A DNA stretch of 64,000 nt from Lepus europaeus (GCF_033115175.1 NC_084838.1:92609468-92673467); one strand, 5' to 3'. Positions 53,859 through 64,000 are shown, numbered from the stretch's first letter. Notes: generated from the letters alone by a model not told the origin. Made by a program: numbers and translations.

Positions 53859-54060
53859 GCTCTAAGTTGTGGAAACAGTTTCCACAAAACACAGTTGGCC
53901 GTTAGCACAACAAAGAATGAGCAAAAGTACAAACGATATACAAAAATCCTAAGAAATGGGCATGTAACATTTTTCCCTGGCTATTTTATGTTCCAGAAAG
54001 GAAGAATTGCACATGCTGGGCAGATGTCTGTCCAGCCATCTTCATTTTCATTGTACTACA

Positions 54061-54812
54061 AAGGGACTTTAAAAGGTTCCTTGATGGGGCCGGCACTGTG
54101 GTGCAGCAGGTTAACGCCCTGGCCTGAAGCGCGGGTATCCCATACGGGTGTCAGTTTGAGACCCGGCTTCTCCACTTCTGATCCAGCTCTCTGCTATGGC
54201 CTGGGAAAGCAGTGGAAGATGGCCCAAGTCCTTGGGCCCCTGAGCCCGCGTGGGAGACCTAGAAGAAACTCCTGGCTCCTGGCTTCAGATTGGTGCAGCT
54301 CCAGCCATTGTGGCCATTTGGGGAGTGAACCAGAGGATGGAAGACCTTTCTCTCTGTCTCTCTCTCTCTACCTCTCCTCTCTGTGTGTAAATCTGACTTT
54401 CAAGTAAATAAATAAATTTTTTAAAAAAGTTCCTTGAAAAACAGAACAAAAAGATATAAAATAGAAACTCTATTTCCTAACACATCTTCCATCAAGTTCA
54501 AGATACTTTTGTAAGCAATGCCACCAGCCATTTAGCCCATACATAATGAACTGAGGCCCTGGGTTTGGTGGATTGATGTCAATGTAATCTTTTATACATT
54601 CTGAATTGAAGCAAAATGAGTGTAAAGGTTTTCTTTTTTCAAGATTAAGAAGCAGAAGTCAGAGGAGTCAAATAAAGGCTGGAAAATGGGTGCTAATGAT
54701 TTCCCATCAAAACCCTCACAAAATTGTGCTTGTTGATGAAAGGAAAGAGCAGGAGCATTGTCATGATGGAAACGACTCTCAGATGAAGATCTCCTGGGCA
54801 TCTTTCAGCTAA
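54061..54812 (-). mobile_element. mariner DNA transposon remnant with broken transposase
   Basis: Left end AAGGGACTTTAAAAGG resembles the inverted ends of the MITEs at 40.8 and 63.8 kb. The minus frame 54801-54592 contains FHHDNAPAL and, further on, SSDFCF, the sites of the second and third catalytic aspartates of the mariner DDD triad (FxHDNA and PSDFFLF types). Both aspartates remain, but 33 residues lie between them where 34 is usual. Downstream, out of frame, are traces of the tryptophan-rich C-terminus (WWHCLQKYLELDG). The N-terminal DNA-binding part is missing beyond 54812, where a SINE starts, and another SINE sits at 54085-54428. Mariner transposases cut and paste at TA; this one is dead. 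Confidence 0.78.
54085..54428 (+). mobile_element. CSINE inserted in the mariner remnant
   Basis: GGGGCCGGCACTGTGGTGCA head; GTTCCTTGA at 54076-54084 and 54429-54437. Confidence 0.97.
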
Positions 54813-55137
54813 AGCTGTGGCATAGCAGGTAAGACCAGAATGTAGTACCAGAATTCCATGTGGGCACCAGTTTGAGTCCTGGCTGCTCCACTTCCCATCC
54901 AGCTCTCTGCTGTGGCCTGGGAAAGCAGTAGAAGATGGCCCAAGTCCTTGGGTCCTTGCAGCCACATGGGAGACCTGGAGGAAGCCTCTGGCTACTGGCC
55001 TCGGATCAGCACGGCTCTGGCTGTTTCGGCCAATTGGGGAGTGAACCATCAGATGGAAGACTCTCTCTCGCTCTCTCTGCCTCTCCTTCTCTCTGTGTGT
55101 GTAACTCTTTCAAATAAATAAATCTAAAAAAAAAAAA
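54813..55137 (+). mobile_element. CSINE, lacking the first bases
   Basis: AAAGCTGTGGCATAGCAGGT at the start, tail TCAAATAAATAAATCTAAAA. Confidence 0.95.
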
Positions 55138-55143
55138 ACTGGA

Positions 55144-55470
55144 CTGGGGCTGGCATTGTAGTATAACAGATAAAGCCACCACCTGTGATGCCGGCATCCC
55201 ATATGGATACCGACTTGTGTATCGCTACTCCAGTTCTGATCCAGCTCCCTGCTAATTGCCTGAGAAAAAGCAATGAAAGATGACCCATGCACTTGGGCCC
55301 CTGCCACTGACGTGGGAGACGTGGATGGAATTCCTGGCTTCTGGCTTTGGCCTGCACCAATCCTGGCCGTTGGGGCACTTCGAGAGTGAACCAGTGGATG
55401 GAAACTCTCGTTCCCTAACTCTATAACTCTGACTTTCAAATAAGTAATAAAATCTTTTTTTTTAAACAGG
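55144..55470 (+). mobile_element. CSINE, full length
   Basis: GGGGCTGGCATTGTAGTATA head directly after the previous copy; tail TTCAAATAAGTAATAAAATC. Confidence 0.95.
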
Positions 55471-55710
55471 ATAGCTGGCATGGAAAGATGGAAACATGCC
55501 ATTCTACATTCTATAAATATCAAAATTCTATTCCTAATTTTCTGTATTTTTTAAACTTTGACAGTACTCCAAAACTTCAGATGTATAAGGATAGTTGCAG
55601 GATGAAATGACATTTCATATTTCTTTTCTAAAATAAATGTGATTATGAGCCGCTTCCAAAAGGGCACATCTAAAGGATAAAGAGAGAAATTCGTAACTTC
55701 TTGTCCAGCT

Positions 55711-55932
55711 CACTGCTCATGTACACCCTGGAGGCAGCAGGTGATGGTTCAAGTACCTGGGTCCTGCCTCCCAGGGTGGGAGGCCCAGATGGAGTTCTGT
55801 GCTTCTGACTTTGGCCTGACTCCAACCCCAGCTGTTGTGGCCACTTGGGGCATGAAACAGCAGATGGAAGATTCTCTTTCTCTCTCTCTCTCTCTCTGTT
55901 TCTCAAAAATAAATAAATAAATAAATAAATAA
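55711..55932 (+). mobile_element. CSINE, old, 5' truncated
   Basis: CTCACTGCTCATGTACACCC, GGCAGCAGGTGATGGTTCAA, tail with (AAAT)n at 55909-55930. The sequence before it (55471-55710) is unrecognised. Confidence 0.87.
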
Positions 55933-55987
55933 TCTGTGAAACATCAAGTCAGTAGCCATGAACCCAAATGAGACAAAAATGAAAGCT

Positions 55988-56322
55988 GTGGCCGGCGCCG
56001 TGGCTCACTTGGTTAATCCTCCACCTGCGGTGCCAGCATCCCATGCCAGTTCTAGTCCTGGCTGCTCCACTTCTGATCCAGCTCTCTGCTATGGCCTGGG
56101 AAAGCAGTAGAAGATGGCCCAGGTCCTTGGGCCCCTACACCCGTGTGGGAGACTAGGAAGAAGCACCTGGCTCCTGGCTTCGGATTGGTGCAGCTCCGAC
56201 CATTGCGGCCACTGGGGAGTGAACTAGTAGATGGAAGACCTTTCTCTCTGTTTCTCCCTCTCCCTGTCTATAACTTACCTCTCAAATAAATAAATAAATA
56301 AAATCTAAAAAAAAAAAAAAAA
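55988..56322 (+). mobile_element. CSINE, mosaic of young and older types
   Basis: The head GTGGCCGGCGCCGTGGCTCA is of the young type, but the body GCTGCTCCACTTCTGATCCA is of the common older type. Tail TCAAATAAATAAATAAATAA. Confidence 0.95.
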
Positions 56323-56540
56323 GGGTCAAGCTGCTTATCTCTGGGGAAAGCACTTGGCATGTGAATGGCTCTGCGGGCCCCTGTGCGGAGCCCAGCTTCA
56401 TGGTCTCAAATGTCATTGTTCAGTGTAAGTGGTAAAACTAAGGGAATCGGTTCCTCTTGAGAAATCAGGAGAGGATACCCGAGTAGCCTGAAAAGACATT
56501 AGTCAGGATAAAATAAGAAATGAATAGAATTAGAAATCCT

Positions 56541-56838
56541 ACACGGACCAGCGCTGTGGCATAGTAGGCTAAACCTCCGTGTCTCAGCTGCTTTTCTTCC
56601 GATCCACTCTCTGCTGATGCCTGGGAAACAGTAGAAGGTGGCCCAAGCCCTTGGGCCACTGCCCCTGCATAGGAGACCCAGAAGAAACTCCTGGCTCCTG
56701 GATTTCGGGCAACTCAGCTCCGGCTGTTGTGGCCAACTGAGGAGCAAACCAGCAGATGGAAGACCTCTCTCTGTCTCTCCTTCTTTCTGTCTGTAATTCT
56801 CCCTCTCAGATAAATAAATAAAATCTTTAAAAAAAAGA
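56541..56838 (+). mobile_element. CSINE with short head deletion
   Basis: CGGACCAGCGCTGTGGCATA head, then a jump from CCTCCGTG to TCTCAGCTGCTTTTCTTCCG; tail CAGATAAATAAATAAAATCT. Confidence 0.93.
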
Positions 56839-57170
56839 AAACATGCAAAGGATTCAGAAACATAAATAGTTTTTGAAAAATAAACACAAATGAGAAAAAA
56901 ATCTGATGATTTACATAAGCAAATAAAGACATATATATGTGTGCGTATATGATTGGAAAAGTATATACATATGGTGTGAACAAAGATCATCTCTGTGAAG
57001 GAGATTATTGGTTATTTTCATATCTTTTCCCATAAATATGTCATTTTTTTTCTAACTGAAACATTGGCTGAATGAGAAATATGCCTCATGGTTACTGTAA
57101 TAAAATTGTAATAAATATAAGAATTTAGGTCTCTGAAGAGTAACTGATGTAACATTTAAGGGAAGTTGAT
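56839..57170. other. AT-rich sequence, no gene called
   Basis: Nothing recognised. Confidence 0.4.
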
Positions 57171-57260
57171 TTTAAATTTATTTATTATTTATTTTTATTT
57201 ATTTGAAAGGCAAAGAGAGAGAGAGAGATCTTTCAGGTGCTGGTTCACTCACTGGCTGGG
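57171..57260 (-). mobile_element. CSINE 3' fragment
   Basis: TTATTTATTTTTATTTATTT tail, GAAAGGCAAAGAGAGAGA, GCTGGTTCACTCACTGGCTG; the body ends there. The 57261-57444 sequence is unrecognised. Confidence 0.85.
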
Positions 57261-57444
57261 GCAAATTTCTCCACTTACTTTGTAGTTTCCACACCAGCAT
57301 GCTTTTCCTTGTAGCAACATGCTGGTGCAGTGTTTCCTGTTACTCCTATCACTGGGACCATGATAACCATAGAGCCATTATCACCTCCTCCTCCAAGGAG
57401 ATAAAGGCAACAGGGACAGAAATATAGTTATTAATTTCTCACTT

Positions 57445-58012
57445 AGAAGGCTTTTATTGTGACAAAAATGAAGTATGCCCAAAAGTAGAACAGTATAATG
57501 AACTCATACCCATCATCATCTTTCACAATTACTGACCAATCTTATCCCCCCTCCAAGTCTTCACCTCGAGTCCTACGGGATGATTTTTTTAATTTATTTA
57601 TTTGACAGGCAGAGTTAGTGAGAGAGAGAGACAGAGAGTAAGGTCTTCCTTCCGTTGGTTCACCACCCCACCCCCCCAAATGGTTGCTATGGCTGGAGCT
57701 ACGCCAATCCAAAGCCAAGAACCAGGTGCTTCTTCCTGGTCTCCCATGCGGTACAGATGCCCAAGCACTTGGGCCATCCTCCACTGCCTTCCTGGGCCAC
57801 AGTAGAGAGCTGGACTGGAAGAGGAGCAGCGGGGACTAGAATCTGGCGCCCATATGGGATACAGGCACTGCAGGCGGAGGATTAGCATAGTGAGCCTCAG
57901 CGCCGACCCCCGTATGGGATGATTTTTAAACAAATACTAGGCCTTCCATCTTTTCGTTCATAAATATTGCAGTATGGAAATCTAAAAAGTTCAGGTTTTT
58001 AAAAAAGATGAC
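57445..58012. mobile_element. ancient L1 (L1M-type) remnant, split by a SINE
   Basis: AAAAGTAGAACAGTATAATG, AACTCATACCCATCATCATC, ATAAATATTGCAGTATGGAA, then ATCTAAAAAGTTCAGG, in the order of old L1 untranslated sequence. Pieces 57445-57583 and 57910-58012. Confidence 0.68.
57584..57909 (-). mobile_element. young-type CSINE, full length
   Basis: Flanked by CTACGGGATGATTTTT and CGTATGGGATGATTTTT. Head end GTGAGCCTCAGCGCCGACC. Confidence 0.96.
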
Positions 58013-58014
58013 TA

Positions 58015-58358
58015 CAGGGGCCAGCACTGTGGCATAGCGGGTAAAGCTTTGGCTTGCTGTGCTGGCATCCTATATGGGTGCTGGTTTGAGTCCCAGCTGC
58101 TCCACTTCCAATCCAGCTCTCTGCTATGGCCTGGGAAAGCAGTGGAAGATGGCCCAAGCCCTTGGGACCCTGCACCTGCATGGGGAGACCTGGAGGAAGC
58201 TCCTGGCTCCTGGCTTCAGATCAGCACAGCTCTGGCCATTGCGGCCAACTTGGGAGTGAACCAGTGGATGGAAGACCTCTCTCTTTCTCTGTCTCTCCTT
58301 CTCTCTGTGTGTGTGTAACTGTGACTTTCAAATAAATAAATAAAATCTTTAAAGAAAA
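58015..58358 (+). mobile_element. CSINE, full length
   Basis: AGGGGCCAGCACTGTGGCAT head, tail TCAAATAAATAAATAAAATC. Confidence 0.96.
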
Positions 58359-58408
58359 AGAATGGCTATTATAAAAAAAAAAGAAAAAAAAACGCTCAAG
58401 AATGATGC

Positions 58409-58542
58409 AACTAGTTAGCATGCCAGAGTCTCGTTCGTTATCAGAATTAACCAGACAAATCGCTCCACCACCTGTGAACGGCCATGCACCACCCCACATG
58501 GAATTGAGAAAGAGCTATTGATCTGTCAATCTTGTCTGTGTC
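58409..58542 (-). pseudogene. 18S rRNA fragment, antisense
   Basis: The minus strand reads like the 3' third of nuclear 18S rRNA. GACACAGACAAGATTGACAG is followed by ATC, the AGCTCTTTCTC region, GCATGGCCGTTC, GGTGGAGCGATTTGTCTGGT, TAATTCTGATAACGAACGAG and ACTCTGGCATGCTAACTAGTT. Only about 134 bp, with several changes and a small gap, so not a working rRNA gene. A-rich DNA lies on its left and an L1 3' end starts about 26 bp to its right. Confidence 0.93.
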
Positions 58543-58567
58543 AGGAAGAAAATATCAAATACTGTTA

Positions 58568-59160
58568 AGTGAGAATGTCAATTGGTACAGCCACTATGGA
58601 AAACAATATGGAGATTTCTTTAACAACTGGAACTAGAGCTGCTACGTGATTTGGCAATCCCACTACTGGGTATAGAGACCAAAAGTCATGAAACCATTGT
58701 ATTAAAGAGACACCTGCTCCACCATGTTTGTTGCTGCACTGTTCATGATAGCCAAGATATGGAATCAACTATGGTGTCCAACATCAGATGAGTGGATAAA
58801 GAAAATGCAATACACACACACACACACACATAAAGAAAGGAATATTATTCAGCCATAAAAAGAATGAAATGCCATCATCTGCAGCAAAATGCATGGGATT
58901 GGAGGACATCATGCTCAATGAAATAAGCAAGACACAGAAAGGCAAATACCACATGTTCTCACCCATGTGTGGGAGCTTAAAAACCAAAAAACAAAAACTT
59001 AATCTGAGCGCAGAACGTTGACCACGACAGGCTGGGAGAGGTAGAAGGGATAGAGGGAGTCAGGATAAAAAGTAAATAGGAGAAGCTGGGTGTGGTCCAT
59101 TAATTGGGACAAATACACTAATATAAAATGTTAATAATCAGGGAAGCTAGGTGTGGTTTA
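58568..59160 (+). mobile_element. old L1, ORF2 end and 3' UTR
   Basis: TGAGAATGTCAATTGGTACA, GCCACTATGGAAAACAATAT, GTATTCAGCCATAAAAAGAA-type and GAATGAAATGCCATCATCTG, CACATGTTCTCACCCATGTG, then the 3' UTR. (AC)n at 58812-58831. No open frame. Confidence 0.92.
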
Positions 59161-59179
59161 TAGATTGTGACAAAAATAT

Positions 59180-59286
59180 TATCTTGGGCCCCTGCCACTC
59201 ATGTGGAAGATCGGGATGGAGTTTCTGGCTCCTGACTTCAGACTGTTCCAGCCTTGACTGTAGTGAAGTGAGCCTGTAGCTGGAAG

Positions 59287-59343
<57 letters not shown>

Positions 59344-59372
59344 CCACTCTGTTGTTAAAATAAATAGACAAA
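59180..59372 (+). mobile_element. CSINE, 5' truncated, with long (CT)n
   Basis: Starts at ATCTTGGGCCCCTGCCACTC; (CT)n at 59290-59342. Confidence 0.9.
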
Positions 59373-59387
59373 TAAGTATTCAACAAA

Positions 59388-59500
59388 ATAGAGATAATAC
59401 TGGCAACCTCATAGGAGTTTTTGTGGGAATTGCTCAGAATATCTTAGTTCATAGTATATTCAACAAATGTTAACACATGTTGTTGCTATTGTTTCATGTG
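59388..59500 (+). mobile_element. MIR 3' part
   Basis: GAGATAATACTGGCAACCTC, GGAATTGCTCAGAATATCTT and TATATTCAACAAATGTTAAC resemble the MIR end (GTTGTGAGGATTAAATGA...CAATAAATGTTAG). Confidence 0.6.
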
Positions 59501-59679
59501 TGTTATGGAAATCTACCTAAAGTTACATGAAAATAGATAAATGACATTTAGAAGTTGGATTTCATGACTCTACTGAAAATATATTTAAAATTATTTATTA
59601 CTTTATTTTAAAAAATTGACCAGATAAAATTGCAGGCATTTATTATGTATAGTACAATGTTTTAAAGTGTATGTATGAT

Positions 59680-59912
59680 GTGGATGCTCCACTTCCAGTC
59701 CAGCTCCTGGCTGATCATGTGGGAAAGCAATGGAAGATGGCCCAAGTGCCTGGGCCTCTGCACCTGCATGGGAGACCCAAAAGAAGTTCCTGGCTTCGGA
59801 TCAGCCCAGTTCCAGTCATTGCAGCCATTTGAGGAGTGAAGCAGTGGATGGAGCACCTCTCTCTCTGTCTCTCCTTCTTCCTGTAATGCCACCTCTCAAA
59901 AAAAGAAAGACA
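59680..59912 (+). mobile_element. CSINE, head missing
   Basis: GTGGATGCTCCACTTCCAGT at the start, GGAGTGAAGCAGTGGATGGA, short CTCTCAAAAAAAGAAAG tail. Confidence 0.9.
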
Positions 59913-59919
59913 TGCACTC

Positions 59920-60335
59920 TTTGTATTTCTCAAGAACATATCATCATTATCTATAGTCACCATGCAGCACAATAGATTCCTAGAAATTACTTCTAACTGT
60001 GTGTGGTTTGACCAACATTCCATCCACTCTCCCAACCCCTCTAACTATCCCTGCCTCTGGTAACTACCATTCTACTCCGTATTATATTAAATCAACTCTT
60101 TTATATTCCCCATATGAGCAAGATCTTGTGGTATTTGTCTTTCTTCGCCTGGTTTATTTCAGTTAACATAATCTCGTCCAGTGTGGCAAATGAGTGCCTT
60201 TTGTTCTATGACTGAATAATACTTCACTGTCGTATGTTCTTCTTTTTCCTTAGGGGTTCATCCTCTGGTGGACACTTAATCTGATTTTATATTTGATTGT
60301 TGTGAGATGTGCTGCTATAAACAGGCAAGTACAGA
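59920..60335 (-). mobile_element. ancient L1 ORF2 3' fragment
   Basis: GGTTTATTTCAGTTAACATA, TTCTATGACTGAATAATACT, GATGTGCTGCTATAAACAGG follow old L1 ends in reverse orientation. Confidence 0.75.
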
Positions 60336-60339
60336 TATT

Positions 60340-60660
60340 TATTCGAACAGTGGTTTAGCTGGTCAAGCTTATATTTGCAATGACTACATTGCATATCCTA
60401 GTGCTGGTTGGAGTCTTGGCTCCTCCACTTCCAATCAAGCTTCCTGCTAATGTGAATGGGAAAGCAGTGGATGATGGCCCAATTACTTGTGTTCCATGTG
60501 GAAGACATGAATGGAGTTTCTGGATCCTTGCTCTGGCTTGACCCAGACTTGGGTGTTGAGGCCATTTGGGTAGTGAACCAGCAAATGGAAGATTTCTGTT
60601 TCTGTTCTTCCGTTTCTCTCTGTCACTCTGCCTTTCCACTCACTCACACACTCCATCTTT
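60340..60660 (+). mobile_element. CSINE, old copy
   Basis: GAACAGTGGTTTAGCTGGTC head, CTCCACTTCCAATCAAGCTT, GGTAGTGAACCAGCAAATGG; ends at a CACTCACACACTC variant tail. Confidence 0.85.
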
Positions 60661-60671
60661 AAACAATGTGA

Positions 60672-61020
60672 AATGAGTCAAATTTAGCAAGGTTTATTTG
60701 AGCAAGAAAATCCTTCCAGAATATGGCAGTGTTTCAGAGTAAGTTGGTTTAGAATGCATCCCCCTCCCCTACATGTGCAGGTTATGTGAATAGCCAGAGA
60801 AAAGGAAGTTACATGAACAACCTGCTTGCCTGTAGCTAGCATTTGCCCTAAACAGGCATGAGGTCATGGTGCTTTTGTCTTATATGGACATGGTCTGATA
60901 GGCTGGGAGCCTGTGATTGGCTGAAGCTCAACTGCTGTGATTGGCTGAGACTATTTACTTGATTACGAGGGTATACTCTTCCCTCTCCCCCAAACCTTTT
61001 TTAAGGTATAAAAACTTCAT
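60672..61020 (-). mobile_element. probable old LTR remnant
   Basis: Read on the minus strand: CTTGCTCAAATAAACCTTGC (polyadenylation signal at 60698-60693) follows a segment with two CCAATCACAG boxes (about 60912 and 60937). CCAAT boxes upstream and AATAAA near the end suit an LTR. No ends or duplication identified. Confidence 0.45.
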
Positions 61021-61143
61021 GCTTTTCATAATTACGACTTTAGAACATAGTGATTCTTCCCACCCTATCTGTCTTTCCACCTGCACTCCTAGCTTCTTCC
61101 TCCTCCCTCTCCTAGTCCCATTTTGATTTTTTACTAAGATCTA

Positions 61144-61463
61144 TTTAAAAAATTTTATTTATTTATTTGAAAGGCAGAGTTCCAGAGAGGCAGAGATGGA
61201 GAGCAAGGTCTTTCATCTGCTGGTTCATTCTCCAGATGGCCACAACAGCTGGAGTTGCACTGATCCCAAGCCAGAAGCCAGGAGCTTCTTCTGGGTTTCT
61301 CACATGGGTGCAGGGGCCCAAATACTGGTCATCTTCCACCACTTTTCCAGGCCATAGCAGAGAGCTGGATCAGAAGTGGAGCAGCTGGGATTCAAACCAG
61401 TGCCCATATGGAATGCCTGCACTGTAGGCAGTGGTTTTACCTGTGAGGCCACAGTGTTGGCCC
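61144..61463 (-). mobile_element. CSINE, full length
   Basis: AAATTTTATTTATTTATTTG tail; AAGATCTA on both sides. Head end CTGTGAGGCCACAGTGTTGG. Confidence 0.95.
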
Positions 61464-61479
61464 CAAGATCTAATTTCAA

Positions 61480-62680
61480 TTAACTTTATACACATATGAT
61501 CAACTCTATACTAAATAAAGAGTTCAACAAATTGTATTTAAAAAAAAAAAATGTTCCTCAACAGTTGAGACGAAGGCTGTTCAAAGTCATTAAATCTCAA
61601 AGTTTCAATTTCACTTCTACAGATTACCTTTTAGGTACTCTATTAGTTATCATAGATCAGGGAGAACAAACAGTATTTGTCCTTTGGGGACTGGCTTATT
61701 TCACTAAGTATAAGTATGATGTTTTCCAGTTGTATCCATCTTGTTGCAAATGACCAGATTTCAACTTTTTTTTACTGCTGTGTAGTATTCCATGGTGTAC
61801 ATATCCCATAATTTCTTTATCCAGTCTTTAGTTGATGGACATTTGTGGTAATGCCATATCTTAGCTATTGTGATTTGAGCTGTAATAAACATGGGGATAC
61901 AGGTAACTCATTCCTATGCTGATTTCACTTCCCTTGGGTAAATTCCCAGGAGTGGGATGGCTGGGCTATATGGTAGGACTATATTTCGATTTCTGAGGTA
62001 TCTCCATACTGTCTTCCACTGTGGCTGTATCAATTTACATTTCCACCAACAGTGGATTAGGGTACCTTGTTTTCCCACATTCTCGCCAGCATTTGTTGTT
62101 TGTTGATATCTGTATGAAAGACATTCTAGCTGGGGTGAGTTGAAACCTCATTTTGGTTTTGATTTGCATTTCCCTGATGGCTAATGATCCTGAACATTTT
62201 TTCATGTGTCTATTGGCCATTTGGATTTCCTTTCTTGAAAAATGACTGTTAAAGTCCTTTGCCCATTTCTTAACTGCATTATTTGTTTTGTTGTTGAGCT
62301 CTTAATATATTCAGGATATTAATCCTTTATCAGTTGCATGGTATGCAAATAATTTCTCCCATTCTGTTGGTTGCCTCTTCACTTTGCTGAGTGTTTCTTT
62401 TGCAGTGCAGAAGCTTCTCAATTTGATGTAATCACATTTGCCAATTTTGGCTTTCATTGCCTGTGCCCCTGGGGTCTTTTCCAAGAACTCTTTTGCTTAT
62501 GCCAATGTCTTGCAGGGTTTCCCCAATGTTCTCTGATAATTTGATGGTATCGGGTCATAGATTGAGGTCTTTGACCCATTTTGAGTAAATTTTTGTGTAA
62601 GGTGTAAGGTAGGGATTTTGCTTCATTCTTCTGCATGTGGAGATCCAGTTTTCCCAGCACCATATGTTGAAGAGTTGTCT
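61480..62680 (-). mobile_element. L1 3' part (ORF2 end and 3' UTR), older subfamily
   Basis: Shares the order of the 19.3-21.2 kb part of the central L1: GTTTTCCAGTTGTATCCATC, TCCCATAATTTCTTTATCCA, GGGATGGCTGGGCTATATGG, CTGAACATTTTTTCATGTGT, TTTTCCCAGCACCATATGTT. It stops at about 62680 and shows more changes. Broken frames. Confidence 0.93.
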
Positions 62681-62854
62681 GAAGGATATACTCTTAGGTT
62701 AGGCTACAGTTTGTTTATAAGTCAAGATAGGGTTCAGTTTACTATGCATTTATGCTATATGGGTAAAATTTGATCTCCCAAGAACAGGGACAGGTGTAAG
62801 CCAAACTTAACTCACTTAGCAAAATTCTACTGAGATACTATTTTAATCACTTAG

Positions 62855-63155
62855 CAGGGCTGGCAATGTGGCATATGGGCTAAACCTCTGTCAGCAGTGC
62901 CAGCATCCCATATGAGCACTGCTTTGTGTCTAGGATGCTCCACTTCCAATCCAGCTCCCTGCTAATGTGCCTGGGAAATCAGTGGAAGATAGCCCAAGTT
63001 CTTGGGCCTCTGTACCCACATGGGAGACCTGGAAGAAGCTCCTGGCTCTGTTGTGGTCATTTGGGGAGTGAACCAGTGGATGAGACCTCTCTGTCTCTCC
63101 CTCTCTATGTCTGTAACTCTACCTCTCAAATAAATAAATAAAATCTTTAAAAAAA
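62855..63155 (+). mobile_element. CSINE, slightly shortened
   Basis: CAGGGCTGGCAATGTGGCAT head; the GCTTTGGATCAGCACAGCTC segment is missing between CTGGCTCTG and TTGTGGTCATTTGGGGAG. Tail TCAAATAAATAAATAAAATC. Confidence 0.94.
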
Positions 63156-63487
63156 GAATTTTCCTTATATATAGGCTGGTTAAACAATGAAAGGGCATAT
63201 TTACATAGCTATTCATGGTAACACTGTTCACATATTAAAGGCCTAGAAACACCCATCAACAGAGAACTTAATTGAAAAATTGTGATACTTTCTGTCAGTG
63301 AAGCAGTGTGACTGTTTTTTTAGAGCAGCAATTGAGAACATAACCAGACTAGAAAAAAATAAATATACACATAGTTGTCATCATCCTAACGTGACATTAT
63401 GAAAATCAGATGCTTATTTGAAATTATACATTTTGTATGAGGATATGTTTTTGATAAATATTTTCATATCTCCACCCAACTTAAATT
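63156..63487. other. AT-rich sequence, no gene called
   Basis: Nothing recognised. Confidence 0.4.
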
Positions 63488-63518
63488 TTTTTAAGATTTA
63501 CTTATTTATTTGAAAGTC

Positions 63519-63556
<38 letters not shown>

Positions 63557-63806
63557 TCTATCTTCCATCTTCCAGTTCACTCCCCAAAAGCCCACAATAA
63601 CCCAGATAGGGCCAAGCCGAAGGCAGGAACCAAGAACTTCAAGCCGTTTTCCATGTATGCGGCAAGGACCCAGTTACTTCAGCCTTCATCTGCTGCCTCC
63701 CAGGATATGCATTAGCAGTAAGCCGAGTTGGAAACACAGACAAGACTTCTGCCCAGGCACTGCCAGATGGGATGTGGGCACAGCCTAATCTGCTGCAAGA
63801 TGCCCA
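63488..63806 (-). mobile_element. CSINE, older subfamily
   Basis: TTTTTAAGATTTACTTATTT tail, (GA)n at 63523-63552, CTTCATCTGCTGCCTCCCAG, head end CTGCAAGATGCCCACCGG. Confidence 0.9.
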
Positions 63807-63811
63807 CCGGT

Positions 63812-63965
63812 TCACAGGTACTCTGAAAGTCCTTGGAAAATAGGCTTTTGGTGCAGAAAATTTTAAATCATGCATTTTTTGTAATGCACATTTGTCATGA
63901 AATTTACGCACCCAAATCATCTTTAAATTCCATTTCCCTCAAACTTTTCAAAGTGCCCTTGTAGT
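63812..63965. mobile_element. mariner-type MITE
   Basis: Inverted ends: GGTACTCTGAAAGTCCTTGG at the left, and CTACAAGGGCACTTTGAAAA as the reverse complement of the right. The segment CATCTTTAAATTCCATTTCC then AAAGTGCCCTTGTAG aligns with TCATTTAATTCCATTTCCTA then GAAGTACCCTTGTA of the 40.8-kb copy. Confidence 0.78.
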
Positions 63966-64000
63966 AGTTTTCTGTTTCAAAAATGCCTTTATTTAAACAA

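Noticed and set aside
58409..58542. Working 18S rRNA gene
   Set aside because: Only about 134 bp, with changes and a gap.
1..64000. CRISPR arrays, operons, plasmid or phage features
   Set aside because: The repeats are dispersed SINEs or microsatellites; the sequence is vertebrate nuclear DNA.

Overview
The window looks like a lagomorph nuclear genome, most likely rabbit or hare. About 80 pieces of the lagomorph tRNA-derived C-repeat SINE (CSINE) lie on both strands. They run from a GGCCGGCGCCGTGGC-type head with A and B boxes, through a CT-rich block, to an AATAAATAAATCTTT tail. The long LINE-1 on the minus strand also has rabbit-type 3' sequence. I found no convincing intact protein-coding gene. 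Nearly every open frame in the window lies in a SINE, an L1 or a simple repeat. All family calls are from sequence recognition, without a database search.

Left part (1-17 kb): about 4.2 kb of mostly unique sequence with an old MIR leads into one strong CpG island (about 4.23-5.56 kb). The island has splice-donor-like sites on both strands and a 66-bp tandem duplication, and is the only clear candidate promoter. From 6 to 17 kb there are SINEs, often nested, with a Tigger DNA-transposon remnant (8.6-9.0 kb) and two L1 3' ends (10.7 and 11.2 kb).

Centre (17.2-25.7 kb): an essentially full-length but dead L1 on the minus strand, bounded by a perfect 14-bp target-site duplication. Three unrelated solo LTRs sit in it, each at its own small duplication. 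One of these (18.0-18.7 kb) carries promoter and polyadenylation signals pointing outward on both strands.

Right part (25.7-64 kb): a decayed retrocopy of SNRPN/SNRPB (26.3 kb), a hAT-Charlie remnant (27.1 kb), ancient L1 pieces (28-30, 35.5, 48-50, 57-60 and 61.5-62.7 kb), and a MaLR LTR split by two SINEs (43.2-44.4 kb). There is a mariner element with a broken transposase (54.1-54.8 kb) and two mariner-type MITEs with similar ends (40.8 and 63.8 kb). A 134-bp antisense fragment of 18S rRNA (58.4 kb) lies against an L1 3' end. Stretches in between are AT-rich and show nothing I recognise.

Taken together this is intergenic or intronic DNA shaped by L1-driven retroposition; L1 is the likely source of the machinery for the SINEs, the SNRPN-type retrocopy and perhaps the rRNA fragment. 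The items most worth a second look are the SINE with an apparent 3' transduction at 43.3 kb, a tailless SINE insertion at 42.4 kb, the outward-facing LTR, the rRNA fragment and the mariner/MITE set. I see no evidence of a new multi-gene system.
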